DNA from: an uncultured Lachnospiraceae bacterium
Lineage (GTDB): Bacteria; Bacillota; Clostridia; Lachnospirales; Lachnospiraceae
DNA length: 64,000 nucleotides
Assembly: GCA_910578795.1 (NCBI GenBank)
Contig: CAJTSD010000007.1
Coordinates: 30,137-94,136 of the forward strand
Reading direction: 5' to 3'
The position numbers were made by a program, and so were the translations under genes. The first letter of the stretch is position 1. The number at the start of each line of letters is the position of its first letter. The notes beneath the pieces are model-generated. The model saw only the letters and a program-made list of their open reading frames with translations, made no database searches and was not told the origin of the DNA. Shown piece by piece: positions 24,801 through 32,642 of this stretch.

Positions 24801-26994
24801 AAAAATCGCGCAACTCCTCTGCAAGCGGATAATTTTCCAATCGTTCCGCGCCTTGTTTCATTTTCCGAAACTCGTTCCCGATTAGCTCTGTCTCGCCCCC
24901 GATGGTGCGGTACTCGTCATTTTTATGCATATCAATCAGCGCGTCAAGTTTTTTCAGCTTTTCAATGATACTTTCCACAGGCAGTATCACATACTGCTGC
25001 AAAGTCTTTGTTTCGGGCGCTGGCAGCTTAACTTCTTCTTTTGCATTCGGGTTGTAAAATCCAAAACCGTTCTCTGCCGCCTTGGTCTGCTGTTCCCCCA
25101 AGATTTCCGCAAGCAGCACCTTTTCCTTGTCAGTAGGATTTTCCACCAAATCCGCAAGCGGTTTCACACGCGCAAAAAACGCCGCCTTTTCCTCCCGCTT
25201 CGAGAGCCGCAGCAACAAGTCCAAGCCGCCGCTGCGCTTTTCCTCCTTCTTATCGGTCAAAAGCCGTTTCAGACAATCCTCCATGTCATTTTCCGTCTGC
25301 CTGTCAAGCAAGTCCAAAAGCTCCCTGCGCAGTCCGCCGCGTTTAAAGCGCAGCATGTCCTCCATCAATCGGTAGTCCTCACGCGTCAGTGCCATATTTT
25401 TTACAATGGAAATTGCCGTTCTGGACGAATATTCCTCCGCAATGCCCATCGACTTGATTAAGGTTTCGCGCTGCGCTTTATTTTTTGGCGGGCATAAAAG
25501 AAGGTTAATCAGACTATGCCGCCCGTAAGTACCTGTCATATCCTCAAGAAAACCTGACACTTGTGTCATTTTTTCCTCGTCCTCCAACACATACGCTAAA
25601 AATGCCAACTGGCGGATAAGCTCCGAACGCGAAAGCTCCACCTGATGCCACGGAAAAATGCACGGGGAATAGGTCAGTCCTTTTTTGGGCATACGCTGAT
25701 AAACATCATAAAGCGTGTCGTAGAGGTTTTCCGCTTCCGCGCTGCTCTCATAATAATCTGTCAGTACCGCCTTTTTCGGCGGCTCCCCTGTAAACTGTCC
25801 CGCGCCGTCGCGCTTCAAAAGCCCGTTAATCCGTGAAGACACATTTGATGACAATGCCGGAAAAAACGCCGCCACAAGCTCCAAATCGTCCGCATTTTCC
25901 AAAATCACCTTCCGCGCTACCCGATACTGCAATTTTTCAAAATATAACGATTGATTATAATAGGAAGCCGTCAGTTTTTGCTGTTTTGTGCCATGCGCCG
26001 CAAGCTCTGTCATTGCCTTGATTGCGTCGTTGACCTCCGTAAATCCGAGCGCCCAAAGCGCGACACTGATTGCAACCGCATCATTGCCCTGTAGCTGCTC
26101 TTCACAAAACGTCTTATCACGCAGGCACTTTCCCATCAGCGAAAGCAGCTTGTTTGAAATGCGATCCGTGCTGTTTTCGTCAAAAATCCCAATCCATGTG
26201 GCAACCGCCCGCTCCACGGCAGAATAGCGGATTAAGTTGTTTTTCTCAATCACGTCAAACAGGACAAAAAACGCCTGCGTAGTCCCCTCGTCCATCGCCT
26301 CACAGATACTTTGGCGCACGCCCTCCTGCAGCCGCGCCGCCAAGAGAAAGTCGCCAAGCAGCGTATGCAGCTCGGCATTGTCGGAGCGGATAATGCCCAA
26401 AATCATCTCGCGGTCCAAATAAGCGGTGTTGTTTTCACTCAAAATCAAGTCTTTGAGCGCGTCGATAACCTTCTGATTTCCCCTGTCGATTTCCGCCGCG
26501 TAGAGGTAGTTAAAATCGGAGTGGTAGCTCCATGTGTGCTGGATATAATCTGCCGTTTCCTCACTCAACCGATTATAGAGGAAATCCTCGACGGACGCGT
26601 TGCTCCACGCAAAATTATCAAACGCTTTCAGAACCGAAAACGCCTGACGAATGCATAATTTATAATCTGCCGAGCGCACTGCCCTTCGCTGCCACCCCGA
26701 CGTAAACGGAAATCGGTTGAGCTTATCAATGATATAGAAGAACAATGCGCGGTACTCCTCGGGAAGGAGCGCCGAAACAAACGCCTTTTCCTGAAACCAC
26801 TGCGAAGGCGTCCCACCCTCCTGTTTCAAAAATGCATTGACCGACTCGTTCACCGCATTGCCAAAAGCGCCCCGCGTCGTCAGCTCCTTCACCAGTGCCT
26901 GCTCCTGTTCGGGCAAATGCCGTATCTTAACATTACGCTCCTCCACCCGGTTTTGCGCAAGCTTTGCACGGGTGACATTATTATATTCCGCCAT
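21892..26994 (-). CDS. Giant DUF4132 domain protein
   Basis: 1,700 residues, by far the largest gene of the immunity-type region. The N-terminal ~1,100 residues are helical HEAT/TPR-like repeats. The DUF4132 block lies at about 1180-1320 (KYISDGQKHSRARKYAD, RNKDLLMSYGLVPF, KEAKQFGAQRRASE, MSVHAGFADVTRL). A C-terminal domain (about 1540-1700) has VAHAGGVDPETSHSTIEMR and the beta-hairpin KYSVHLGSGVVHLQGG typical of DUF4132 companions. DUF4132 proteins often sit with MoxR/VWA or AAA genes and in toxin-immunity islands; the biochemical role is unknown. ATG with AGGATTTATAT upstream, full length. The following gene at 27035 is a likely partner. Confidence 0.9.
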   Translation of the reverse strand: MAEYNNVTRAKLAQNRVEERNVKIRHLPEQEQALVKELTTRGAFGNAVNESVNAFLKQEGGTPSQWFQEKAFVSALLPEEYRALFFYIIDKLNRFPFTSGWQRRAVRSADYKLCIRQAFSVLKAFDNFAWSNASVEDFLYNRLSEETADYIQHTWSYHSDFNYLYAAEIDRGNQKVIDALKDLILSENNTAYLDREMILGIIRSDNAELHTLLGDFLLAARLQEGVRQSICEAMDEGTTQAFFVLFDVIEKNNLIRYSAVERAVATWIGIFDENSTDRISNKLLSLMGKCLRDKTFCEEQLQGNDAVAISVALWALGFTEVNDAIKAMTELAAHGTKQQKLTASYYNQSLYFEKLQYRVARKVILENADDLELVAAFFPALSSNVSSRINGLLKRDGAGQFTGEPPKKAVLTDYYESSAEAENLYDTLYDVYQRMPKKGLTYSPCIFPWHQVELSRSELIRQLAFLAYVLEDEEKMTQVSGFLEDMTGTYGRHSLINLLLCPPKNKAQRETLIKSMGIAEEYSSRTAISIVKNMALTREDYRLMEDMLRFKRGGLRRELLDLLDRQTENDMEDCLKRLLTDKKEEKRSGGLDLLLRLSKREEKAAFFARVKPLADLVENPTDKEKVLLAEILGEQQTKAAENGFGFYNPNAKEEVKLPAPETKTLQQYVILPVESIIEKLKKLDALIDMHKNDEYRTIGGETELIGNEFRKMKQGAERLENYPLAEELRDFYKTQIGDYGVLLQLEAVMAWDDCDLLENSRPFYDAVFGKQSFMLKPFSLKYAPQIRAVRRLYVSEFTDEKWLFRMGLEALSALLSILTKENSQIAYKTRNWQGELRTDTISVSKIPYFEAFLKGLANWETDEEFEQAFFVTWAFELRCMQERKRSQFLDGKTERNGSFQTPLRPYWFLKAYHMGLISKDILWKALLHYYVRTTCIKAMTQLVKGDFTNRQNYGLWREFFGYERMDQVLENSAAFVGPDTWCGKLIRELYDEIVPVFMDIELRRGEAETEVTRDMRGITYVQGADYLIRILKALGKDTLSRDTYYMWYDWYYNQSMGTKRDSLCFLLKACYPKADDTAAQLKAALKGTGITQQRLVEVAMYAPQWIDLLEKVLGWNGLTSGCYYFMAHMNERFDDKKTAMIAKYTPLSTEELQGGAFDIDWFRECYALLGEKNFGLLYQGAKYISDGQKHSRARKYADAATGKVTLEQLRGEICAKRNKDLLMSYGLVPFAKDRQKDLLARYQFIQQFAKEAKQFGAQRRASETAAAQTALVNMSVHAGFADVTRLTLSMETELMQEFAAYMDWTAVEDVEICLSVDEEGKSEILCRKGGKMLKSLPSKLRKQAYVLEVKEAHKKLKDQYVRAKKLMEEAMEHGDLFTAAETRGLYGNPVVKAILAPLVFACGEKLGFVRTDLDGGRKCCLADCNGQKQLLQDENLLRIAHPLDFYRAGVWHEYQKALFDRQIRQPFKQVFRELYVKMDEELGLTYSKMFAGNQIQPMKTVGCLKGRRWVADLEEGLQKVFYKENIIAQIYALADWFSPSDIEAPTLEWVVFTDRKTFEPITIGNVPDLIYSEVMRDVDLAVSVAHAGGVDPETSHSTIEMRRAIVAFNLPLFGLENVTLTDNHALIAGKRGKYSVHLGSGVVHLQGGAMLNILPVHSQKRGRLFLPFVDEDPKTAEIMSKIILLAEDGKIKDPSILGQL

Positions 26995-27034
26995 ATAAAT
27001 CCTCCATTCTTTTCAATGCCTGCGAATCGAATGC

Positions 27035-27463
27035 CTACCAAAGCCTTCCCGCAAGCATGGTCAATCGGACGAACGTAAACGTATCGCTTTTCGTAACGGT
27101 AAGCCGTTCCTCCAAATCCTCCAATGCCCTGTCGTTCAAAAAAATGCGGTAAATGCCGTCCTCAAAGCACTGTATTGCGTTCCCGACAGCGTGCGCGGTA
27201 TCTGCCCGTTTTTCACTGTAAGCCGCGCCGAACGAAATTTTGCCGCTTTGCGCCTTGTCGTCGATTTCTTCCCTTGTAAGGCACTTTAACAATTCCGGCT
27301 GTTCTGATTTTTCATGATATTGCGCAACGCCCGATTTCACCAATTCCGTAATCAATTCCCGAACCGTGAAAAATCCGTCCGCCCCCAAAGGCAGGTCATA
27401 CGAAACAGGCACAACCGACGCCTTACGCTTTCCTAATTGTTTGACATTTACTTTAATTTTCAT
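27035..27463 (-). CDS. Small partner of the DUF4132 protein, unknown function
   Basis: 142 residues ending 40 bp before the DUF4132 start on the same strand, so the two are almost surely co-transcribed. It begins with a beta-strand pair (KIKVNVKQLGKRKASVVPVS), has TVRELITELVKSGVAQY and ends in a hydrophobic TFTFVRLTMLAGRLW. No named domain is recognised. Homologues next to other DUF4132 genes would confirm a two-component unit. ATG has GGGGACGGCGTTAC upstream. Confidence 0.7.
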   Translation of the reverse strand: MKIKVNVKQLGKRKASVVPVSYDLPLGADGFFTVRELITELVKSGVAQYHEKSEQPELLKCLTREEIDDKAQSGKISFGAAYSEKRADTAHAVGNAIQCFEDGIYRIFLNDRALEDLEERLTVTKSDTFTFVRLTMLAGRLW

Positions 27464-27479
27464 GTAACGCCGTCCCCTC

Positions 27480-27974
27480 TTACTCTGTCCAAACCAAATT
27501 GTACCAGTTCTTATACCCTTGAAAAACCGTAATCACCTTGCCCGTTTCCATTTCATATACTTTGTAATAACAGTATTCGTCGTCCGTCATATCCGAATTG
27601 AAATGATTATAATCAATTTCGCAGTATAGAATATAATCCTGATTTGGCGAATAAACGGATTGAATGAGCGTATGTTCGATTTCGACCAAATCCTGTAATC
27701 TATCTTCCGATTCGTCGGAAACATGAGGCATGTCCGCAGGAACCGTATCATCCGTTTTTTTCAGCCCCCAAAAGCATCTTTTATAGCAACCTCTTTTGTT
27801 CAAAAATACGATATTCTCTATCCCTTGAACCGTTCGATAGTTCTGAGAAAAATCCAATGGCAATCCTCCAAGCTTTGCAAAATAAAAAAATATACAACCG
27901 TAACACAGCATCGTCAAAATAGTCGGTACTGCAAGAAGTAACATAAGCTTTTTTTGTTTGATATGTGCTTTCAT
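27480..27974 (-). CDS. Membrane-anchored hypothetical protein
   Basis: About 164 residues from ATG 27974 (AGAGGCAG upstream), with one strong N-terminal membrane segment (about 9-33, LMLLLAVPTILTMLCYGCIFFYF) and an extracytoplasmic part holding acidic and aromatic clusters (DDEYCYYKVYEMETGKVI). An earlier ATG at 28091 overlaps the upstream gene's stop but would add a low-complexity leader. No domain recognised; possibly a toxin-resistance or immunity protein located in the membrane. Confidence 0.6.
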   Translation of the reverse strand: MKAHIKQKKLMLLLAVPTILTMLCYGCIFFYFAKLGGLPLDFSQNYRTVQGIENIVFLNKRGCYKRCFWGLKKTDDTVPADMPHVSDESEDRLQDLVEIEHTLIQSVYSPNQDYILYCEIDYNHFNSDMTDDEYCYYKVYEMETGKVITVFQGYKNWYNLVWTE

Positions 27975-28087
27975 AATCTGCCTCTTTTCCGTAAAAATCC
28001 GCCTTGTTTCCGCGATTGCAATGCTTCTGCCGGACAACGGGCTTCCCGCTTCCTTGCCCGCAGGCTGCAATGCTGTTCTAATATACA

Positions 28088-28372
28088 TCATCCTTCATGC
28101 TTTCTCACAATCCAGCCCTCCGTCACCGCAGCCCTCTCCGCACAATATCCGCAAGGCATTTTATACAGTGCCCCGACAGTGTTATCCATGTCAAAAATTT
28201 TATAAAGGGACACTATTTTCGCGTCCTCCGGTTCGTGCACTTCCCCGCAAAGAAACTGCCGCATTCCGTCGTCAGCGTCATGGGAAACATACAAAATCGG
28301 CTTTTCCCCATTTAAAATATGACAACAGGTAATCACCATCGTATTTGGCGCATCCTCAAATGGAAACTTCAT
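28088..28372 (-). CDS. Conserved hypothetical protein, small acidic
   Basis: 94 residues with the signature VSHDADDGMRQFLCGEVHEP, followed by VSLYKIFDMDNTVGALYKMP, a pattern recognisable from many small gut-bacterial proteins found among immunity-type genes. Function unknown. ATG 28372 preferred over the GTG directly before it; GGGGGTAAGG lies upstream. Confidence 0.65.
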   Translation of the reverse strand: MKFPFEDAPNTMVITCCHILNGEKPILYVSHDADDGMRQFLCGEVHEPEDAKIVSLYKIFDMDNTVGALYKMPCGYCAERAAVTEGWIVRKHEG

Positions 28373-28384
28373 CACCCTTACCCC

Positions 28385-28540
28385 CTATTCAACCGACATT
28401 CCCAACTCAAATGCCTCTCTTAACGCTGCATTTTCGACAATATCGCCTTTTTCTTTCACACCGCGCACAAGCACCATGCCGATATTCTCCAACCCGAACC
28501 ATCTCTCCAACAGCTTAACAGTTCTATACACGGGAATCTG
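28385..28540 (-). pseudogene. NAD(P)H-dependent FMN reductase, C-terminal fragment
   Basis: The ~45-residue end LLERWFGLENIGMVLVRGVK, then EKGDIVENAALREAFELG, matches the C-terminus of flavodoxin-fold NAD(P)H-dependent oxidoreductases (the pattern 'G-M-V-L-x-x-G-V-x-x-K-G-D-I'). The flavin-binding N-terminal ~130 residues are gone. It sits immediately downstream of the lipoprotein stop with no start of its own. Confidence 0.65.
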
Positions 28541-28541
28541 C

Positions 28542-28916
28542 CTACTGATTCGTAACGACCGTAAAGCTGACACTTCCTTTCGCTTTCTCTCCGGTCACTG
28601 AAACGGTATACGTTCCGCTTTCTTCAATATAAATATCAAATTCATCAGAAAAGGAAACGTCTTCCCCTTCATAGACAGGTACTTCATCATCTTTCTGAAT
28701 CTGAACCGACAGACTACCGCCCTCAACAATAAGTTCCGCATGGATCGTATCTCCTTTTTCAACGGTTAGGTCTTGAGAGTCCGTTTTATTCAATACCTTA
28801 TAGTCCATCACAAACGCACTGTCATTTCCTGTTCGGCTGCCGTCAAAATCTGAGCCACACGCTGTTAATGATAAAACCAATATCAGAGAACACAAAATAC
28901 ATAACTGTTTTTTCAT
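28542..28916 (-). CDS. Small lipoprotein
   Basis: 124 residues with a classical lipoprotein signal: KKQLCILCSLILVLSLTAC, lipobox LTAC with Cys at about residue 20, then GSDFDGSR. The mature part is a small all-beta domain (SLSVQIQKDD, SGTYTVSVTGEKAKGSVSF) like Ig-like or bacterial surface carbohydrate-binding domains. GAGAGG precedes the start. Secreted and anchored in the outer leaflet. Function unknown. Confidence 0.85.
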   Translation of the reverse strand: MKKQLCILCSLILVLSLTACGSDFDGSRTGNDSAFVMDYKVLNKTDSQDLTVEKGDTIHAELIVEGGSLSVQIQKDDEVPVYEGEDVSFSDEFDIYIEESGTYTVSVTGEKAKGSVSFTVVTNQ

Positions 28917-28919
28917 CAT

Positions 28920-29336
28920 CTTACCTCTCTCAAAGTTCGACTTATGTCTTTGATTATAAAGTCTATATCTGGCATTTACAGTGTATCTTTATAAGTTATT
29001 TTCCAATAAGTGCACCATTCCACAAAGGGAATAAATAGATACTTCCCTTTGTACAGGGAACGGAACTACCAATATTGTATCATAATAAGCGCGTGTCCAT
29101 AAAGATGAATTATAAATAAATATCCGTTTATAAAAATGTCAAAAAATTCTCATTTTTTGATTGAAATGGCATTCAGAATATGCTAAGATAAGAACAGGTA
29201 TTCGTTTTTTGCCTGCTTTTTTCATGATGCAGATTTATCTTCCCTACTCGCCGCGGTGTCCCTGCACCGCCTTAGCGGCATCGTTCCTCTACATGGGGCT
29301 GTGGTACGTATCAAATGAACATATGGAGGTAACAGT
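28920..29336. other. Gene-free 417-bp spacer with one inverted repeat
   Basis: No gene is supported. A 10-bp perfect inverted repeat (ACAAAGGGAA at 29022-29031, TTCCCTTTGT at 29043-29052, 11-base loop) has no following T run, so it is not a classical terminator. At 29278-29305, GCGGCATCGTTCCTCTACAT resembles a segment at 3238-3260 and may be a short dispersed repeat. The rest is A+T-rich leader of the next gene. Confidence 0.5.
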
Positions 29337-29669
29337 ATGCAAACAATTATTGTAGTGATCAATCCAGGGAAGCTGGAAAACCGCGAGATGGATTTATGCT
29401 ACCGCGTTCCGGACCGTATCGAGGAAGTCTCCAACGCCCTAATCCAAAGCAGCGGTTATGATTTTATAGACACGGAAGACGGACAGCCCGGACCATTAAT
29501 GGCAATGATGCTTGAAACGGAAAATGCCAACGAAAACTGGACCATAATAAGCAAATTATTTGAAAATGAAACATTCAACGGAAACGATTTGTCGAAATCA
29601 GCGCAAATTTATATTTCCGAAACGGATACGGACGATTTGGAACATTGCACCTTGGTTTATCCAAAATAG
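29337..29669 (+). CDS. Hypothetical protein, immunity-like size
   Basis: 110 residues, acidic, mixed alpha/beta (TIIVVINPGKL, then MMLETENANENWTIISKLFE, SAQIYISETD). GGAGG 7 bases ahead of ATG. No recognised domain. Plus-strand neighbours (29757 and 30159 genes) are also small immunity-type genes. Confidence 0.65.
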   Translation: MQTIIVVINPGKLENREMDLCYRVPDRIEEVSNALIQSSGYDFIDTEDGQPGPLMAMMLETENANENWTIISKLFENETFNGNDLSKSAQIYISETDTDDLEHCTLVYPK

Positions 29670-29756
29670 CATTTTTATTGGCGGAATAAAAAAACGGAAG
29701 CAATGACAGTCTTTGTTTAACAGATCCGTACAATTCGTATTTCATAGGAGAACGCT

Positions 29757-30080
29757 ATGTGGGGCATATGTCTTGATAACAATTCGATGCAAGAGGGACT
29801 GTTTCAAAAAGTAATTCAATACATAACAGATGACAATGGTAACGTGATGATTCTTTCGCCGCAAACAACTTTTATACCGAATAGGGAATAGATCCGCGCG
29901 TTGCCCACACCGCCCAAATATCTTTACGGAGAACAGGTTTCTCCCAATAATCACCCTGATGTCATGGGCATTATTTGCGATATTAGCTGGCATTTTAAAT
30001 TGGACTGTTGTTTTTATAATATCAAAGTGAACGGAAAAGTGAAAAGCAAACGATACTACGATGATGATTTATGCTTTTAA
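29757..30080 (+). pseudogene. Small hypothetical gene interrupted by in-frame amber codon
   Basis: From ATG 29757 (AGGAG upstream) the frame runs 44 codons to TAG at 29889-29891, then continues in the same frame for 62 more codons to TAA at 30078. Both halves are equally protein-like: LFQKVIQYITDDNGN and MILSPQTTFIP, then LPTPPKYLYGEQVSP and MGIICDISWHFKLDCCFYN. A single C-to-T change (CAG to TAG) would explain it. A frame one base off continues MPIMERNVKNSFNEKAK to about 30138, so a further slip near the end is also possible. No domain recognised. Confidence 0.65.
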
Positions 30081-30158
30081 TATGCCAATCATGGAGCGCA
30101 ACGTTAAAAACAGCTTCAATGAAAAGGCCAAAAAATAAAAAAGGAGATGGATAAAACA

Positions 30159-30719
30159 ATGGGATTATTTGGTTTATTTGGAGGTTCTAAGAGCGACCCT
30201 GCGGACTCCATGCCGCAAAACGATGCTGAAAAATGGATTGTCGGTATTTATGCGTTGTGGTCAGAATATTGCGGGGGCAGTTATAAGTATTTTGGCGGAT
30301 ATGAGAAAAACCGCTCCAATGCCAGCATGGCGCGCGGCGTACTAAGCCGTGACTGGGCAGTCACCAACAAGCAGGGTGTGTTGGAAATGGTGGACTATCT
30401 GATGAAAGAAGAAAACAATGCGGGCGAGGAGGCGAAAAAAGCCGCATTTAACTATGGCTGTGCGGCAAATATCGCCGCAAGAGGGTATTTGGGCGGTCAC
30501 CTTACCAAGGAGGAAATGATGTCCGCTTCTGAAAAGATTGCCAAGGTAATCCGCACACACTATCACTCATGGGAGGAATTTGCGCAGGCATATATTGAAG
30601 GCGTCGGTCTTGAGAGCGGCGTTGCGGAGAAACAGCCTGAATTTGCCGAGATTTATAAGAAGCTTTGCGCAATGCCTGACGGTCCGTATTCCGTAGCGTG
30701 GGATACGCCGATTTCATAA
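30159..30719 (+). CDS. DUF1266 domain protein
   Basis: 186 residues. The DUF1266 domain (about 50-170) is shown by RGVLSRDWAVTNKQGVLEMV, AAFNYGCAANIAARGYLGGH, the KEEM block and YHSWEEFAQAYIEGVGLES. ATG 30159 is chosen since an earlier ATG at 30147 sits on top of the AAGGAG site. DUF1266 proteins occur next to immunity genes and in large duplicated families in Bacteroides and clostridia. It is followed by a strong terminator. Confidence 0.9.
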   Translation: MGLFGLFGGSKSDPADSMPQNDAEKWIVGIYALWSEYCGGSYKYFGGYEKNRSNASMARGVLSRDWAVTNKQGVLEMVDYLMKEENNAGEEAKKAAFNYGCAANIAARGYLGGHLTKEEMMSASEKIAKVIRTHYHSWEEFAQAYIEGVGLESGVAEKQPEFAEIYKKLCAMPDGPYSVAWDTPIS

Positions 30720-30730
30720 TTCAATAAATA

Positions 30731-30782
30731 AGGATTCAAAGCTGCGTGAAACAAACACAAAACTCTGAATCCTTTTTTATTT
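30731..30782 (+). terminator. Rho-independent terminator after DUF1266 gene
   Basis: AAGGATTCAAAG pairs with CTCTGAATCCTT (one mismatch) around a 22-base loop and is followed by TTTTTTATTT. The stem is long enough to work in both directions, closing the plus-strand genes and the converging ferredoxin operon. Confidence 0.8.
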
Positions 30783-30800
30783 CATAATATCATTCCAATA

Positions 30801-31391
30801 TTACTTACGCAAAGAAATCGTATGCTCCGCCTTGCATATAAGCTGCGTCATTGTTCCCATAGGGCAGTACACACACCACGAACGCGGCTTAAACAAAATC
30901 ATTGTGATAAAACCAAGTACCGTAGAAGTAAGCATAACACTATAAAAGCCAAAGGCAAACTGCGCAACACCGTCCGAAAACAGGGTACCGTGATATGCCC
31001 AATGCCATGGAAGCTTAAAAGTCCAAAGCAAGGTTACCACCATGCGCAAGTCCTTTGCACCTGCAAATACCAAATAGGTGTTCCACAGCATAAGAAAAAA
31101 CATTGCAAAGAAAAAAATTAAAAATCCATACCGAAAATAAGTAGATCTCATCCATTTAGGCACATCTTTTTTGCGGGAAAGCCCAAATCTGCCGCCGACA
31201 AGTGAAAACAACTGTCCCCTGCCACAATATTTGTTGCAGTATGCTTTATTGCCCTTTATCACGGCAATCAGCAATGGGATAAAAAAGCACAGCAGCCCAA
31301 GCCACGCAAACAAAATATTTAAAAATCCTAAAATCAGATAGGTCAGAGACGCAATCCAAAGAAAATCGTACCATCTCTTTTTCTGTTTCAT
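30801..31391 (-). CDS. 4Fe-4S membrane protein of the NapH/YccM type
   Basis: 196 residues from ATG 31391 (GGAGGTAGCGGA upstream). Four to five membrane helices (about 8-40, 85-110, 145-170). Two cysteine pairs stand at conserved NapH-family positions: CNKYCGRGQLFSLVGGR and CVYCPMGTM. This is the family's cluster-ligating pattern, although true CxxCxxCxxxC motifs are not present, so cluster binding may be partial. The start overlaps the stop of the ferredoxin gene by 4 bp (ATGA). The two should form an electron-transfer unit at the membrane; donor and acceptor unknown. Confidence 0.88.
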   Translation of the reverse strand: MKQKKRWYDFLWIASLTYLILGFLNILFAWLGLLCFFIPLLIAVIKGNKAYCNKYCGRGQLFSLVGGRFGLSRKKDVPKWMRSTYFRYGFLIFFFAMFFLMLWNTYLVFAGAKDLRMVVTLLWTFKLPWHWAYHGTLFSDGVAQFAFGFYSVMLTSTVLGFITMILFKPRSWCVYCPMGTMTQLICKAEHTISLRK

Positions 31392-31585
31392 TCCGCTACC
31401 TCCTCCAATGTAATGACGCTTGCCGGACATTCCTTTACACAGAGTCCGCAACCGACACACTGCTCCTTATGAACCTCGGCACAGATGCCGTTCGGAACGG
31501 TAATTGCGTTTCGCGGACATACTTTCATACAACACCCACAGGCAACGCACTGCCGGACATTGATATTTGCTTTTCGTTTTGCCAT
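31388..31585 (-). CDS. 2[4Fe-4S] ferredoxin
   Basis: 65 residues with two perfect cluster motifs: CVACGCCMKVCP and CVGCGLCVKECP, each contributing three Cys plus a fourth. A classical low-potential bacterial ferredoxin fold with a short basic N-terminus. AGGAGGCAGGTTACA precedes ATG. Translationally coupled to the membrane protein by a 4-bp overlap. Confidence 0.95.
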   Translation of the reverse strand: MAKRKANINVRQCVACGCCMKVCPRNAITVPNGICAEVHKEQCVGCGLCVKECPASVITLEEVAE

Positions 31586-31651
31586 TGTAACCTGCCTCCT
31601 GTTTTTTCATTCGTATTCAAAAAAAAGCGAATTTATTCCATGTTATAGTGA

Positions 31652-31708
31652 CTATAATTCCTGATACCACTCATAGGTCGGATTTTCGTCGTCTTCCTGT
31701 GAACTCAT
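31652..31708 (-). CDS. Candidate 18-aa peptide ahead of ferredoxin
   Basis: MSSQEDDENPTYEWYQEL, preceded by AAAGGAGTATCACC, a strong ribosome site. It ends 66 bp before the ferredoxin start, on the same strand. Acidic with a Tyr-Trp-Tyr cluster. It could be a leader peptide, a microprotein or a RiPP-like precursor, or chance. No homology known to me. Confidence 0.35.
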   Translation of the reverse strand: MSSQEDDENPTYEWYQEL

Positions 31709-31890
31709 GGTGATACTCCTTTCATGGTTTATTAAATTATTAATTGATGTTTACAATCACTTGTTTATGAACATAGTATAGCGGATAATCGGGATTTTTT
31801 CTATCATTTTTTGGATATTCATTGCAGCAATCTGCGGCTTTTATCAGGCATGCTTTCAACCTTACACTTTTGTAACATTCATAATTTCCG

Positions 31891-31919
31891 TTTTCAGAAA
31901 GCACAAAAAACGTTATAAT
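31891..31919 (+). promoter_or_regulatory. Sigma-A type promoter for the BceRS-AB-like operon
   Basis: TTTTCA (31891-31896), 17-bp spacer, perfect TATAAT (31914-31919). About 43 bp ahead of the response-regulator start. Confidence 0.7.
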
Positions 31920-31961
31920 AAATTCATGCACAAATTTACTCAAACGGAGGCTGCAACGGTT

Positions 31962-32642
31962 ATGGATACCAAATTAAAACTAATGATTATTGAAGACGAC
32001 GCAGCACTTGCGGACGCGCTTTGTGAGGCACTAGCAAAATGGCACTATGAAACGGTTCGGGCAAAACGATTTGACGATCTCCTGCAGGAGTTTATCGCCG
32101 AAAAACCGCAGCTTGTGCTGTTGGACATTAATCTGCCTTATCACGACGGATTTTACTGGTGCGGCAAAATCCGTCAGGTTTCCAAGGTGCCGATTATTTA
32201 TATCAGCAGCCGGGACGATGACCGGGACAAAATTACGGCGGTTGCACAGGGCGGCGACGATTATGTGCAGAAGCCGTTTTGCATGGAGCTGCTGCGGGCT
32301 AAGATTGAGGCACTGCTGCGCAGGACATATGAATACAAGGTAACGGAGTATCTTTTTCTAAATGCGGGGCTATTGTTTGACAGTGCGCTGCATAGTCTGT
32401 ATTTTGCGGAGAAGGAAATTGAATTGACAAAATCGGAGCGACGGCTTTTTACGCGGCTTGTGCAAAATAAACCGGACGTTGTGACGCGCGACGAGCTGAT
32501 GATGGAGCTTTGGAACACGGACGAATATGTCACGGACGCAGCGCTGACGACCATTATCAGCAGGCTTAGGAGCAAGCTGCACGCCGTCTGCGGGGAAGAT
32601 GTGATTTTCACGAAGAAAGGGCAGGGGTATTTTGTACAATGA
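31962..32642 (+). CDS. Response regulator, OmpR/BceR family
   Basis: 226 residues from ATG 31962 (GGAGGC upstream): a receiver domain (about 1-115) with acidic pair EDDA, phospho-Asp in LLDINLP and the Lys in VQKPF, then an OmpR winged helix-turn-helix (about 125-226, KSERRLFTRLVQNKPDVVTR). Its partner kinase overlaps by 4 bp, and an ABC transporter of BceAB type follows. Together they form a classical peptide-antibiotic sensing and resistance (bacitracin-like) module. The ligand is unknown. Confidence 0.93.
   Translation: MDTKLKLMIIEDDAALADALCEALAKWHYETVRAKRFDDLLQEFIAEKPQLVLLDINLPYHDGFYWCGKIRQVSKVPIIYISSRDDDRDKITAVAQGGDDYVQKPFCMELLRAKIEALLRRTYEYKVTEYLFLNAGLLFDSALHSLYFAEKEIELTKSERRLFTRLVQNKPDVVTRDELMMELWNTDEYVTDAALTTIISRLRSKLHAVCGEDVIFTKKGQGYFVQ

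Noticed and set aside
31740..31943. 67-residue minus ORF in the promoter region of the response regulator
   Set aside because: No ribosome site, overlaps the TATAAT of the plus-strand operon, low-complexity sequence.
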